Positions 33,943 to 44,568 of a stretch of 64,000 nucleotides of DNA are shown piece after piece; within the stretch, counting starts at the first letter, position 1, and every line of letters begins with the position of its first letter. Source of the stretch: Zerene cesonia (lineage: Eukaryota; Arthropoda; Insecta; Lepidoptera; Pieridae); assembly GCF_012273895.1 (NCBI RefSeq), contig NC_052129.1, positions 4,340,001 to 4,404,000 on the forward strand. The letters run 5' to 3'. The translations under genes and the position numbers were made by a program. The notes below the pieces were generated by a model that did not search any database, was not told where the DNA came from, and worked only from the letters and a program-made list of their open reading frames with translations.

Positions 33943-36900
33943 TTATCTTAAACCAGTGGCTGCGGTCTTAGGTCGTCCATCCCTCGTGAGTTTTAGATGC
34001 ACTAATTTCATATGCGTGTTGAGAACACCCGATTGGCTGAATTGCGCCAAACATTTAGTGCATTTAAACGGCCTCTCGCCCGTGTGCGTGCGCATGTGCG
34101 CTTTACGTGTGCAATTCCTCTGTAAAAATTAATAATAAAAGATTTAATGACTTTAAATTGGATCAATTTGATATTTTGATTATATTATAATATTAATTAG
34201 TTAATGATACAATTTTTGAACTCCTAAACGTATTCTGATAATTGTTAACATAACGGAAATTTTCATATAAATTAAATACAAAAAAGATATACCAACACAC
34301 AGATACAGACTTTTTATTATTATATACAGATTTTTTATTATTGTAGTCAAAATAAATTAAAAGCGTTTTCTTCAAAATCTATCAGGGTGTATATAATGAG
34401 TTTAAAATTGACATGACTATAGTCTAATTGTCCCAAACGGATTTCATTACTTATTTACTAATTTATTGATTACTTTACAAAAATGTTGAAAACTTATTTA
34501 AATAATAAAAAAAAGCTCACCATAAACACCTTATCGCACATGGAGCAAGGAAACACACGCGGCCTGGTGAAACCTTCGTGCGTGTACCTTCGGTGCTCTG
34601 TTAACGACCACTGGTTTACGTATGCCTGTATTTGATAAATAAATAAATATGTGTGCATGTCTGTATGTACGTATATATGTTCCGTTTATACGCTAAACTA
34701 AATCAAATTCTAAATGCTTCATATACATATTTTATGGACCGGAAGCGCATATCCTTTTCCTTAACCTTCCCAGTCCTTTCCTTTATTCCTCTCGTCAATG
34801 ATTTCTTAATCCCTTCTCAAATTAAAGTCGGCAATCAATTGTAGAGGCGTAAGGTCTGCAAACGACCTTATGCCTCTCCAAATGTCCATGGGCGGTGGTA
34901 GCGCTTACCATCAGGCGACCCACCAGCTCCAAACCTCCAAACCCCAGAGTTGCCGACTGTGACATAAAAAAAAATAAGACATAAAGAATTATCTTAATAT
35001 ATTTGCTCAGAATATTGACCTTGTCGCATTTATCACACTGGAATGGTCTAATGTTGAGATGAATTCTATTCATGTGCCTCTCCAAGTCCCGTTTTATTCC
35101 AAACCTCTTGTCGCAGTGTTCACATTGCAATCTATAAAATTAAGAACACAGCATTTCAATTAAGGACCCCTCCTCAAATCCGACAAAAATATGCCACAAT
35201 ATCCGACATCAATATCCTTCTGTACATTTAGAAATTAAAAACTGTTTTAACGGATTTTAAACGCGATTTCTTCATTATATTATTCACCCGACGTTTGGAA
35301 CACTTTACAGTGACATCAAGACATGTAACATCTCGGTCTCCCCGAGACCACGCTCGCTCGAAGTGTTCCAAACGTCGGGTTAATAATATAATGAAGAAAT
35401 CGCGTTTAAAATCCGTTAAAACAGTTTTTAATTTCTAAATGTATAATACACTCGCGTAAAATCAAACACAAGAAAATACTATATTTCTGTACATTTTGTG
35501 ATAAAAGGAAAGTTTATAAAACTAATAATTGCCACAAAATGATTGTCTTTATGAGGGAACTGTTTCAAACCGAGAACGGGAGATGTTCTTCAAATTGTAA
35601 TACACTAGCTGCGCCGCGCGGTTTTACCCGCGTAAGACCGTATCCCGTAGGAATAAAAAGTTGCCTATTTGTTATTCTAATTGTCCAGCTGTCTACGTAC
35701 CAAATTTCATTGCAATCGGTTCAGTAGTTTTTGCGTGAAAGAGCAAACAAACACACACACATCGTTACAAACTTTCGCATTTATAATATTAGTAGGATTT
35801 TGATATCGTATAAACGATTATCCAGCATATTTCTACTTAAAATTGACGATGGGTCTGCCCTACGGTCGAAAATTTTTAACAGATGTTTTAATAGTACCAA
35901 AAAAGAGACAATAAGCACAAGAAGTATTTAAAATATACTCACGGTAACTCCACATACTGAACGTGCGGCGACGTTTTATTTAAGTGTTGTTTTAATGACA
36001 TTTCCGTTTTGAAATTTCTAAAAACAAACAAAAAAAATATTTTTTTAGTGCTAAAGCTTTTGAGTTCCACATGCAAATTTAATGGGTAATCAAAAAAGTA
36101 TGTAATTGAAGGGAACAGTTTGAAATAGGTGTATAAAACAACCCAACTTCACTTATAATATAAATACGAGTTTGTCTGTTTGTCTTTGTGTCACATCGTA
36201 ACGGATTTATGTGATGTTTGTGTCTGGAGATAGATGCGAGTCTAGAGAGTGACATAAGCTACTTTTTATCATGATGAAACATCTCATCGCATGGAAATTT
36301 CCTATATCAACGTGACCGGCGAAGACACGGGAGGTAAGCTAGTTTAAACACATCTTATACTTTCTGTTTTAAGTTGGCAAAGGAGCTGGTGCGTCGCCTG
36401 ATGGTAAGCACCTAGCACCGCCCATCAGCAATGTAAATGTAATACCAAATTTAATGGAAAAATGACAAGGAAAGGACTGGGAAGTGTAGGAAAAAGGCCA
36501 TCTAGCTGATGAATATTAGGTTATAGACGTGTATATATACTGATACAGATAAACATACATGCATAAATAGATTTAATGGAAAAGGGACAAGGAAAGACAT
36601 GGGAAGTGTAGGAAAAAGAACATCCAGCTCATGAATATAGGTTATTATATAAATACTGATACAGATAAAGATGCATGCATAAACAGACATACTGTCGCTT
36701 TTAAATGATTGCTGTTCAGCAATAAGGCCGCCTCTTGTACAAACAATGTCTTTTTTCTGTTTACTGTGTTCTTGTTGTTTCTTTCAAAGTTTATTTATTT
36801 TATTTATTTATTTAACTCTTTAACAAGATTGTACATAGAAGGAAACTTAAAGATAATAATGACTATAATAAAGCGTACAATTTGTTTGGCGGCCTTATCA

Positions 36901-39900
36901 CTTAGAAGCGATCTCTTCCAGGCAACCACGGTAAAAGTTTGTACAATAAAGGATTATAAATAAATAAATAAAATGCGATATATAACCACAATAATAAATA
37001 ATAAAATGCGATATATAAAATAAATGGCGATATATAACCACAACCATACTTATTACATTCGACGCAATAGTAATCTCTCGTATCGGAATGCGTTTCGGTA
37101 TGTATCCGCAGCGTGGCCGCGGAATAGAATCCCTTCCCGCACTGCGGGCAAACGTGCCCCCTCGTTGGTGTTATACCGTTGGACGCTTGCTTCGAGTGCT
37201 TCCTGCAATTTATTACGTCTCCTTATTATAAATGGGTATTTATAAATATGTCTGGATGATTTAACATATATTTTTTGTGGTTAAACCATTCTAAAATTCA
37301 CCGTACAAGAAAAAAAAAATTAAAATCTATCCAACCACATGTATGTTTCTTGCGTTAGTGCTTGTCAGTAAAACAACGGTTGGACTGATTTTAATGAATT
37401 TCTTTGTGTTTCATAGGTCCGCATCAGCTTCAATACATATAGCACATTCAACAATCAAATCAAAAAGAACAAGAGTAAATACTAAACACTCACTTGAGCA
37501 AATGCACCCTCAGCGACTCGATATTTGCGTAGTTTTTAAAGCAATAGTCACAAGTGACGCGCCGCAGCTTGTGCGTGTAGTGCATGTGTTTCCTTAACGA
37601 CACCTTCCGTCTGAAATTCAATACATACACACTACATATAGTATTAATGATATCCTACTAATATTATAAATGCGAAAGTTTATAAGGATGTGTGTGTGTG
37701 TTTGTTGCTCTTTCACGCAAACACTACTGAATCGATTACAATGAAATTTGGTGCGTAGACAGCTGGACAACTGGAATAACATATAGGCAACTTTTTATCC
37801 CGATATTCCAACGGGATACGTACTTACGCGGGTGAAACCGCGGGGCGCAGCTAGTATAGTATAAAAGAAACTCGATTTCCTCAGTGTGTGTGTGCATGCT
37901 TATATCTTTAAAATTACCTAACAGATTTGATAAGTTTTTTTTTATAGATAGAGCTATAACATGTATAGTAAATTAGAAAAAAGAAAGACTTAATTTTTAG
38001 TTTTATAGCATTGAAATACTTTATAAATGAGAAATTTTGAAAGAATAGAAAAAATTTGATCACGAGGCAGGATTCGAACCTGCGTATCTTGCCTAACCGT
38101 AGCAACGCCTAGCTAGTTAAATTTAATAAAGGCCGCGTTCCATCGATACAATATTGTAATCAATGAAATAATGTTTCGTATTGGTTGTGATGGTTCTTAA
38201 TCATCTCAATAGATGGCGTGGGGTGCCCCTTAGGCACATGAAACCGAAGAGTAGAGGATCACGGGTGGCCGAGAAAAAGAAAGATTTTTAATGTATGACT
38301 CCTAATACACGGGTAACTCCAGAAGGAAAATACCCAGGTCCAATACGCAGAGGCCCTTTAGAGAATTTAATATGCTGTAGTGTGTTACTATTGTTTTTAA
38401 GATAACCTCATCCTATTCTGATATAAAGTATAGAGGTTTTGCCTAAACAACTATGATAGTAACATCATAATTATTGAATTGACAAGCACTTTCTCACTCG
38501 CTTGGTACCTGGTTAAAAAACCTAGCCTCGCTGAAAAAGCCTGGGTAAAAAAGTAACCTATGTGTTAGTCCAGACTATAGTCTATCTCAATATTAAATTT
38601 TATACAGATACGTGAGTTGAACAACGCCGTTTAATATAGAGGCTGAATGGGGAAATTCACTTACTGAAATATCCGTTTACAAAGTGTGCAAGCAAACATT
38701 TCTTTGTCGTTGGAATGTGCAGAATTATAGTGACATTTAATGGTTTCCCGACACACTCTCATTATCCCACATACACCGCATCTGTATCGGCTAAAAAATA
38801 AAAATTGTAATAATAATACATAAATAAATAAAAGGCACTAGCGGTCCGCCCCGGCTTCGCCCGTGGTACATGTGTAGCCTATAACCTTCCTCAATAAAAG
38901 GGCTATCTGAAACTGAAAGAATTTTTCAAATCGCACCAGTAGTTCCTGAGATTAATGCGTTCAAACAAACAAACAAACTCTTCAGCTTTATAATACAAGT
39001 ACAGATGGAGATCTGTTGAAAGTTCTGATGTTGTAAGAGAGCACAGAAAAACAATAATTAAAAAAAAAGTAAATAAATATAAATACAATTATTAACAAAG
39101 AAATTCATTTCATTTCAATATATAGATGAAATGTAAATCGGCTAAAATAAATTTATTGTGGGAGTCGAGCACGCTTCGGCACGAATTGGGCCAGCTCGCA
39201 CCGGGGAAGTACCACACCCCCACAGAAAACCGGCGTGAAATAGTGGCATGCCACTGTGTTTCGTACGGTGAGTGGGGGAGCCGGAGGCCCATTTCCTTTT
39301 CCTCACCCGTCCCAGTCCATTCCTTCTTTCCAGTCGTTAATCCTTTCCTTTTCCTTTACCCCTTAAAAGCGGACAACACAGTAAACATAATAAACATAAT
39401 AAAAATTTCAATGAAATACATACATTTTATGATATTTCTCGTGGCTCATTAATTTCTCAAGCGAATTAACTCTTTGTTTACACAAATCGCATTCATATTC
39501 ACCATTTGCCTGAAATAAAGAAATGTATATACTATACATTTACTTAAGTTATGTATATACTATACATTTACTTAAGTACTTTCTTGCGTTTGATTTTATG
39601 CGAGTGTTATACATTTAGAAATTAAAGACTTTTTAACGTTTAGGTCTCCCCCCGAACACGCTCGCTGAAAAGTGTTCGAAACGTCGGGTTAATCGTATAA
39701 GGAATTAATCGCGTTTAAAATCCGTTAAAAAATCTTGAATTTCTAAATGTATAGTAATCAATGAGATACAGTTTCGAACACATTTTCATACAGAATACTT
39801 GAACTGGACGAATGTAATGTAATATCACAGCATGTTAGGTCATATAATGTCAAAATATTATGTTTTGTGACGTCATGTGATTTAATTTTTAGTTTAATAG

Positions 39901-42900
39901 CATTCAAATCCTACTAATCCTATTTCCTACTAATATTAAAAATGCGAAAGTTTGTAAGGATGTGTGCGTGTTTGTTGCTCATTCACGCAAAAACTACTGA
40001 ACCGATTGCAATGATGAAATTTGGTACGTAGACAGCTGGACAACTGGAATAACATATAGGCAACTTTTTATCCCGATATTCCTACGGGATACGGACTAAC
40101 GCGGGTGAAACCGCGAGGCGCAGCTAGTGCTTCATAAAATGAGAGACTTTAAAGAATAGGAAAAAAGTGATTGTGTGACAGATTTCAATTTCTCTATTTA
40201 TAAAGCATGATGGTGATATGAATGCTATTAAAATTAACATTAAATATTACAAAAGGGCGCATTCCATCTATACAATATTGCAATAATTGAAACAATGTTT
40301 TTATATTGGTAGTTGTTAATCGTCTCAGAAAATGGCGCGAGGTGTCCCTTAGACACATGATACCGATAGAGTAGAAGAAATTCATAAGGTCTATTGCAGA
40401 CCTTACGCCTCTACAAATGGATTGCCGACTTTTTGGGAAGGGATTAAGAAAGGATTGGCGACAAGAATAAAGGAAAGGACTGGGAAGGGGAAGGAAAAGG
40501 ATATGGGCCTCCGGCTCCCCCACTCACCGAACGAAACACAGCAGTATGCTATTTCACGCCGGTCTTCTGTAGGGGTGTGGTACTTTTCCGGTGCGAGCTG
40601 GCCCAATTCGTGCCGAAGCGTGCTCGACTACCACATATAGAACAAAAATGCTACCGTTTGGCAAAATGACGCGGGTTCGAATCCCGCTCCATGCTAGAAA
40701 TTATTCTATCCTTTAAAGCTTGTTTTCCAAGTCATTTTATACCTCACTGTGCTTCCTCATATGTTTTTCATAAATTTCCTTGAATGCAAATCCTTTGACA
40801 CAACTCTCACACTTATAAATTGAATTTAAGTATAATTTTTTCTTTTCCAATTCCTCCCTTTCCTTCATAAATTGCTCCCTGGTTATGTATACTGTGTCTA
40901 TTTTTAGTGCATCTAGAACATCAAACAAGTATATAATTAATACATGTTAGCATGCAGTCAGTGTATGCAGTCTTTACATATAGCAACAAAACAAAGTGTA
41001 TTACACAAAATTATGTATAATTATTCATTTTAATTACAAAATAATAAGTAATACCTTTCACATCACATGGTGAAGAGCATTTCTTCCTTTTAATTTTTGA
41101 TTTTTTCTTGAGTTTTGTAGTGTTTTTTATCAATTTCTTTATGGTTTTTTTATCAATGCTATCTATTAAATTGTCTTCAAATTTTACTTCTTGCGTATTT
41201 TCATTTTCTCCTTTAATTAATAATGGCTCGTCATAATCTGTTGATTATAAAATAAATAAAAAATTGAGCTATTTAACAAAACATTGGAAAAATAAACATA
41301 AAATGAGCAAACTACTCCATCCATAACTAAACAATCTACTAATAACTTTTATAATTGAAAGAATACATACAAAGTAACAAAGGTTTAATTGAACAATGTG
41401 TATTTAGGACAAGAAAAAAATTATTAAGTACTAGCTGCGCCTCGCGGTTTCACCCGCGTAAGTCCGTATATCGTAGGAATATCGGGATAAAAAGTTGCCT
41501 ATATGTTATTCCAGTCTAGCTGTCTATGTACCAAATTTCATTGCAATCGGTTCAGTAGTTTTTGCGTGAAAGAGCAACAAACATACACGCATCCTTACAA
41601 ACTTTCGCATTTATAATACTACTAGCTGCGCCCGCGGTTTCTAGTTGTAGTTGCACCATTGTATTCTAGTTTAAAGCAGAATCTTATGTGGCGGCGATTA
41701 CTTAAGCTGACAAATTTAAGGAAAGAGTGTGAGTGTAGACAGCACTAGTGTGCAAGCGAGACAGCATGATAAGCACCACCATTTTAGATCTTTAGTAGAC
41801 CGTAATATACTAACCTACTTCATTGTCCGTAAAATCGTCATGATTCCCATTTTCGACTTTTTCCACCTTCAAGTGGACTTTACTTCTATTGAAGACTAAT
41901 ACAGGGTAAGGTTCTGCCTGTATATCTTCACAAACATCAATCGTATGTGTGCTCGCATTTTGTAGATCTACCAATGGCTGAGTCCCTAGCTTAACAGCTT
42001 TTATATCCCCATCTGAAATCTGTTTAACTTTATTGTCATAAGTGATAGAGGTTTAAATATTTAATTAATCATATAATTATGGCTTTTTAGTCAAATCAAT
42101 TGCATGTAAAATTATGTAGTTTAAAGTACATATAGTCACATATTTTTGCTAACATAAAAATGCTTATTAGTCCTGTGTCTATATTGCAACAATAATGACA
42201 TTCTAAATCCCCTAATTTATAAAAAAAAAAATATTAATACAGAAAGTTTTTAATGTGTATACAAATGCTTTTTAAACAATACTCAATAACTAACAATTTC
42301 TTTAAAAAAAAACTACTCATACACTGACTTGCTATTTGGTTACTCCATTTTTTATTATAATCAAATGTGGCCACATGTTCAAGGAAATATGAATAGAATT
42401 CCTTATAAATTATAACAAACTCTTGTGAAATAAATTTAAATTTAGTAATTCAGTCAAATTTGTCCGTATATTCAAAGGAAAAGTTAGACAGTTCTAGGGT
42501 TTTCCCCATGTAATTACTATTCACATTGGATTTTCCAGATAAAAAATGTCCTTCCTCTGGTGTCACACTATCTCTACACCAAATTTCATCTAAATCGGCC
42601 AAGTAGATTCTGATATTAACATGTTCAAGTAAGCAAACAAACTATTCATCTCTATATACTATGTATATAAATATAAAATAATATATTATATAAATATATG
42701 TGTTAATTAATGACTAAATCTTAAAAATATTAGTTTTCTGTAAAGTCTACTTACACTCTTTAAACTTTGCAGTAACAATTGGTTCCCTTGCACACTATGG
42801 ACGAATAGTTCTGCATTCTGTGCTATTCTCTTACAAATATAACATAGGCTCAGCCTATCAGTCTGAAATGAAACGTTTATATAATAAATATACAAATTAT

Positions 42901-43205
42901 TACTTTAAGAGGTTTTATAATTAAGTTCTGATACATTTGAATAATTTAAGTGTTTTAATTAAAAGAAAAAGGAATAATAATGCTCAATTTGATTTTAAAA
43001 ACAAATTATGGTTTTTTAAAATAATACACGAGTTTATATAACGGTGGTGTGTATGTTATTGTTTTTTAAAACATAGTTTAATATATTTAGTGTTCACCTG
43101 AAAAACTGTTTTTAAAACATCGCTTTGCACTCTATATATTTGAGGAACATTGTCATTATTAAAACAGCCGATGCACCGTTCGATTGGTTCCGGTAATGAC
43201 TCCAT
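33943..43205 (-). CDS. ZF-3: ZAD C2H2 zinc-finger protein with 11 fingers, 13 exons, one uncertain junction
   Basis: Minus-strand exons are 43205-43098, 42862-42755, 42019-41819, 41237-41055, 40912-40743, 39509-39424, 38790-38665, 37610-37494, 37202-37050, 36017-35943, 35131-35020, 34625-34521 and 34119-33943. The ZAD has Cys11/14 and Cys43/46, followed by an acidic then Lys-rich linker and eleven C2H2 fingers. Exons 5 to 12 have the same lengths as in ZF-2 (170, 86, 126, 117, 153, 75, 112, 105), so this is a whole-gene duplicate. The finger in exon 10 has the same unusual six-residue His-His spacing (HLNKTSPH) as ZF-2. The join of exon 3 to exon 4 does not keep phase with the obvious donor GTAGGT. 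An in-frame alternative donor GTAAAG exists after 41884. The gene is therefore either spliced shorter there or carries a one-base lesion. Confidence 0.8.
34737..34975 (+). mobile_element. family B SINE in ZF-3 intron 11
   Basis: Contains CCGGAAGCGCATATCC, the TTCCCAGTCC block, GGGCGGTGGTAGCGCTTACC and the GTGACATAAAAAAAAAT tail, 45 bases from exon 11. Confidence 0.7.
35221..35480. mobile_element. foldback (long terminal inverted repeat) element, family C
   Basis: TACATTTAGAAATTAAAAAC at the left is mirrored by AATTTCTAAATGTATAAT at the right. The arms are about 85-90 bp and nearly perfect, including CGCGATTTCTTCATTATATT paired with AATATAATGAAGAAATCGCG. The centre contains GTCTCCCCGAGACCACGC. 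Other copies in the window keep mostly a single arm. Confidence 0.75.
35604..35798 (+). repeat. interspersed repeat family A
   Basis: Plus copy with an internal deletion of the ATATCGGG block, in ZF-3 intron 10. Confidence 0.7.
36373..36500 (-). repeat. family B fragment
   Basis: GGAGCTGGTGCGTCGCCTGA, GGTAAGCACCTAGCACCGCC and AAGGAAAGGACTGGGAAG in reverse orientation. Its end is part of the tandem duplication at 36451-36690. Confidence 0.55.
36451..36690. repeat. tandem duplication, two units of about 120 bp
   Basis: Unit 1 (36451-36572) and unit 2 (36573-36690) share TTAATGGAAAA, GGGAAGTGTAGGAAAAAG and ACTGATACAGATAAA. Confidence 0.75.
36780..36960 (+). repeat. probable LINE 3' end
   Basis: ATTTATTTATTTAACTC, AACAAGATTGTACATAG, then GGCGGCCTTATCACTTAG and GCGATCTCTTCCAGGCA. 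Confidence 0.45.
37653..37856 (-). repeat. interspersed repeat family A
   Basis: Full-length reverse copy in ZF-3 intron 7. Confidence 0.75.
37985..38110 (-). mobile_element. tRNA-derived SINE family T, intact T-arm
   Basis: The minus strand contains GCAGGTTCGAATCCTGC (38084-38068), a perfect tRNA T-arm and B box. It leads into the shared CAAATTTTTTCTATTCTTTC and TTTCAATGCTATAAAACT body. Confidence 0.75.
38132..38262 (+). repeat. repeat family G, copy 1
   Basis: CGTTCCATCGATACAATATTG, GGCGTGGGGTGCCCCTTAGG and GAAACCGAAGAGTAGAGG are matched with divergence at 40253-40383. Confidence 0.6.
38500..38640 (+). repeat. interspersed repeat related to the 45935-46100 copy
   Basis: TCACTCGCTTGGTACCTGGT and AGACTATAGTCTATCTCAAT are also found near 45945-46005. 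Confidence 0.45.
38838..39006 (+). repeat. interspersed repeat family D
   Basis: Starts ACTAGCGGTCCGCCCCGGC. It contains GAAAGAATTTTTCAAATCG and ends CTTTATAATACAAGTACAGA. Nearly the same as 53371-53528. Confidence 0.7.
39158..39375 (+). mobile_element. family B SINE, 5' part, in ZF-3 intron 6
   Basis: GTCGAGCACGCTTCGGCACG, CCAGCTCGCACCGGGGAAG, AAAACCGGCGTGAAATAGTG and GGGGAGCCGGAGGCCCATTT. Confidence 0.75.
39523..39577. repeat. perfect tandem direct repeat of 27 bp, each with a palindrome
   Basis: ATGTATATACTATACAT followed by TTACTTAAGT occurs at 39523-39549 and again at 39551-39577. Confidence 0.9.
39581..39755 (+). repeat. family C element with both arms shortened
   Basis: CGTTTGATTTTATGCGAGTG, TACATTTAGAAATTAAAGAC, CGAAACGTCGGGTTAATCG and AAAATCCGTTAAAAAATC. 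Confidence 0.65.
39881..40186 (-). mobile_element. SINE family T copy split by a family A insertion
   Basis: The T body at 39881-39908 (AATTTTTAGTTTAATAGCATT) resumes at 40129-40186 (GCTTCATAAAATGAGAGAC, AAAGAATAGGAAAAAA). The segment between them is a complete family A element. Confidence 0.7.
39909..40128 (-). repeat. interspersed repeat family A (nested insertion)
   Basis: Reverse full-length copy ending ACCGCGAGGCGCAGCTAGT, located within SINE T. Confidence 0.75.
40253..40383 (+). repeat. repeat family G, copy 2
   Basis: CGCATTCCATCTATACAATATTG-like start and GTGTCCCTTAGACACATGAT match copy 1 at 38132-38262. Confidence 0.6.
40388..40633 (-). mobile_element. family B SINE in ZF-3 intron 5
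   Basis: Nearly complete reverse copy ending with AATTCGTGCCGAAGCGTGCT. It contains GGATATGGGCCTCCGGCTCC. Confidence 0.75.
40671..40687 (+). other. orphan tRNA T-arm
   Basis: GCGGGTTCGAATCCCGC is a perfect T stem-loop with B box. No acceptor, D or anticodon arm pairs around it, so it is a SINE or tRNA relic and not a tRNA gene. Confidence 0.5.
41430..41645 (+). repeat. family A copy plus start of a second copy
   Basis: A full copy ends at about 41620 and is followed directly by a new ACTAGCTGCGCCCGCGGTTT start truncated at about 41645. Both lie in ZF-3 intron 3. Confidence 0.7.
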
Positions 43206-43629
43206 TACTTGTTTTAGTCGTAAAACTTACAAAACATAGTTATTTTAGTTTTTGGTAAAATACCGAAATTCCATTTATTTACTTTTGTGAAACATCAAAA
43301 TAGGTATAGCAAAAAATGCACTTTTGAGAATTGAGATTGAAAACATTAAGTGTCAAATGTCACAACCACAGGTCACAACTCAGTACTCGCAGTTTCAAAG
43401 TCTACTCATGTAGTAGTAGGAATTATTTGTAAGAACGACGAAATTTGATTTAAACTTAAGATTTTTTATGGGCGATGGGATATTACACATATTTAAATCA
43501 CATATCTTTGTATTATATTTAAATAACCCCCGGAAGGCATGAGTCCTATGGAATGGATAACTTATAGGTTCCACTACTTATTTCACCCTATTGACATCCT
43601 TACACCACGATAATCTTTTCTGTATCCGT

Positions 43630-43775
43630 GTCACAATGTTAGTAACCATACTCCTCCGAAACGACTTGACCGATTCTCATCAAATTTTGTGTGCATATCA
43701 GATAGGAGAATATAATTTTTCATACCCCTAAATGATAAAAGTAAGGCACAACTGCGTATGCCGGGTCAGCTAGTT
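43630..43775 (-). repeat. interspersed repeat (D-like)
   Basis: GACTTGACCGATTCTCATCA and the TGCCGGGTCAGCTAGTTT end indicate a reverse-oriented copy. Confidence 0.45.
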
Positions 43776-43984
43776 TAGTATAAAGATACTGAGGCTACTA
43801 CTAAGCAGCCATACATATCATATAAAAGGCAAGCTAAAACTAATTTTTGCCGACCTTTCATCTTCAAGAAGTTTATGCTTTTTAGGAATGGGGTGACATG
43901 AGACCTAGGTGGAATGGTCACGCAAAATCGGGCGTAGGAATTTTGAACTCTCTGAATAAGGCGCTGAAGTTTGTCGATAAGCAA
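43775..43984 (-). pseudogene. remnant of a non-LTR retrotransposon reverse transcriptase C-terminus
   Basis: The minus-strand frame reads LQRLIQRVQNSYARF, then RSHVTPFLKSINFLKMKGR and LACLLYD. This is the pattern recalled for the end of jockey/CR1-like LINE polymerases: a QRVQN motif, an H-(V/I)-TP motif, and an L..R....L LYDI-like end. Only about 65 residues remain, with no neighbouring RT core. It is a dead fragment used here only as a repeat marker. Confidence 0.6.
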
Positions 43985-44568
43985 GACAAATAAACTAGGG
44001 GAGCGAAATTTAATTTAGAAAGCACAATACTTTCACACAGCTTTATTCGTAGATCGACAGTCAGAAAAGGTCGAATGTAGAAGTAGTATAGAACTTTGTG
44101 TCTATAAAAGCAATTACTACCTAAAGAGTTTACTAATTACTAACTAAATTGGTAAACATAATCTTTGAACCTTAACTGGCTGTCGAAATCGATGCCCAAG
44201 TTTAAGTATAAATCTTTGATAAATACAATTTTTAATCTATTATACATATTTTTTCATTCATTCAAATTTGAAATTTAGTGACATTTGTATGAAACTTCAA
44301 AAAATATAATTGACATTGAATTGTTATTGACATCTGTTGAACTTTAAAATCATAGATTATACACTTATATACTGGTATTTAAAATTGTTTAGATTTTAGA
44401 TATAGGTGTTTTATTGATTTGTATTCATCGGTTCTCAATTGTTACACATTTGATATGATTCACAATAGGAACGTACAAATAAATTATTGGGAAAACTTAG
44501 CTTAACACCCTTGCGCCAAATTATTGGAATCATTATTTATTCGAAAACAATATAACTAATCACTACCT

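Larger units (their letters stand above)
43206..44568. promoter_or_regulatory. divergent intergenic region between ZF-3 and ZF-4
   Basis: The start codons of ZF-3 and ZF-4 face away from each other across 1.36 kb, so both promoters should lie here. The middle is occupied by a repeat (about 43630-43775) and a reverse-transcriptase fragment (43775-43984). The flanks are AT-rich without a clear core promoter. Confidence 0.45.

Noticed and set aside
37985..38110. tRNA gene on the minus strand
   Set aside because: The tRNA-like head runs straight into a repeated body shared with other copies, so it is a SINE.
40671..40687. tRNA gene
   Set aside because: Only the T-arm is present; no acceptor, D or anticodon arms can be drawn.
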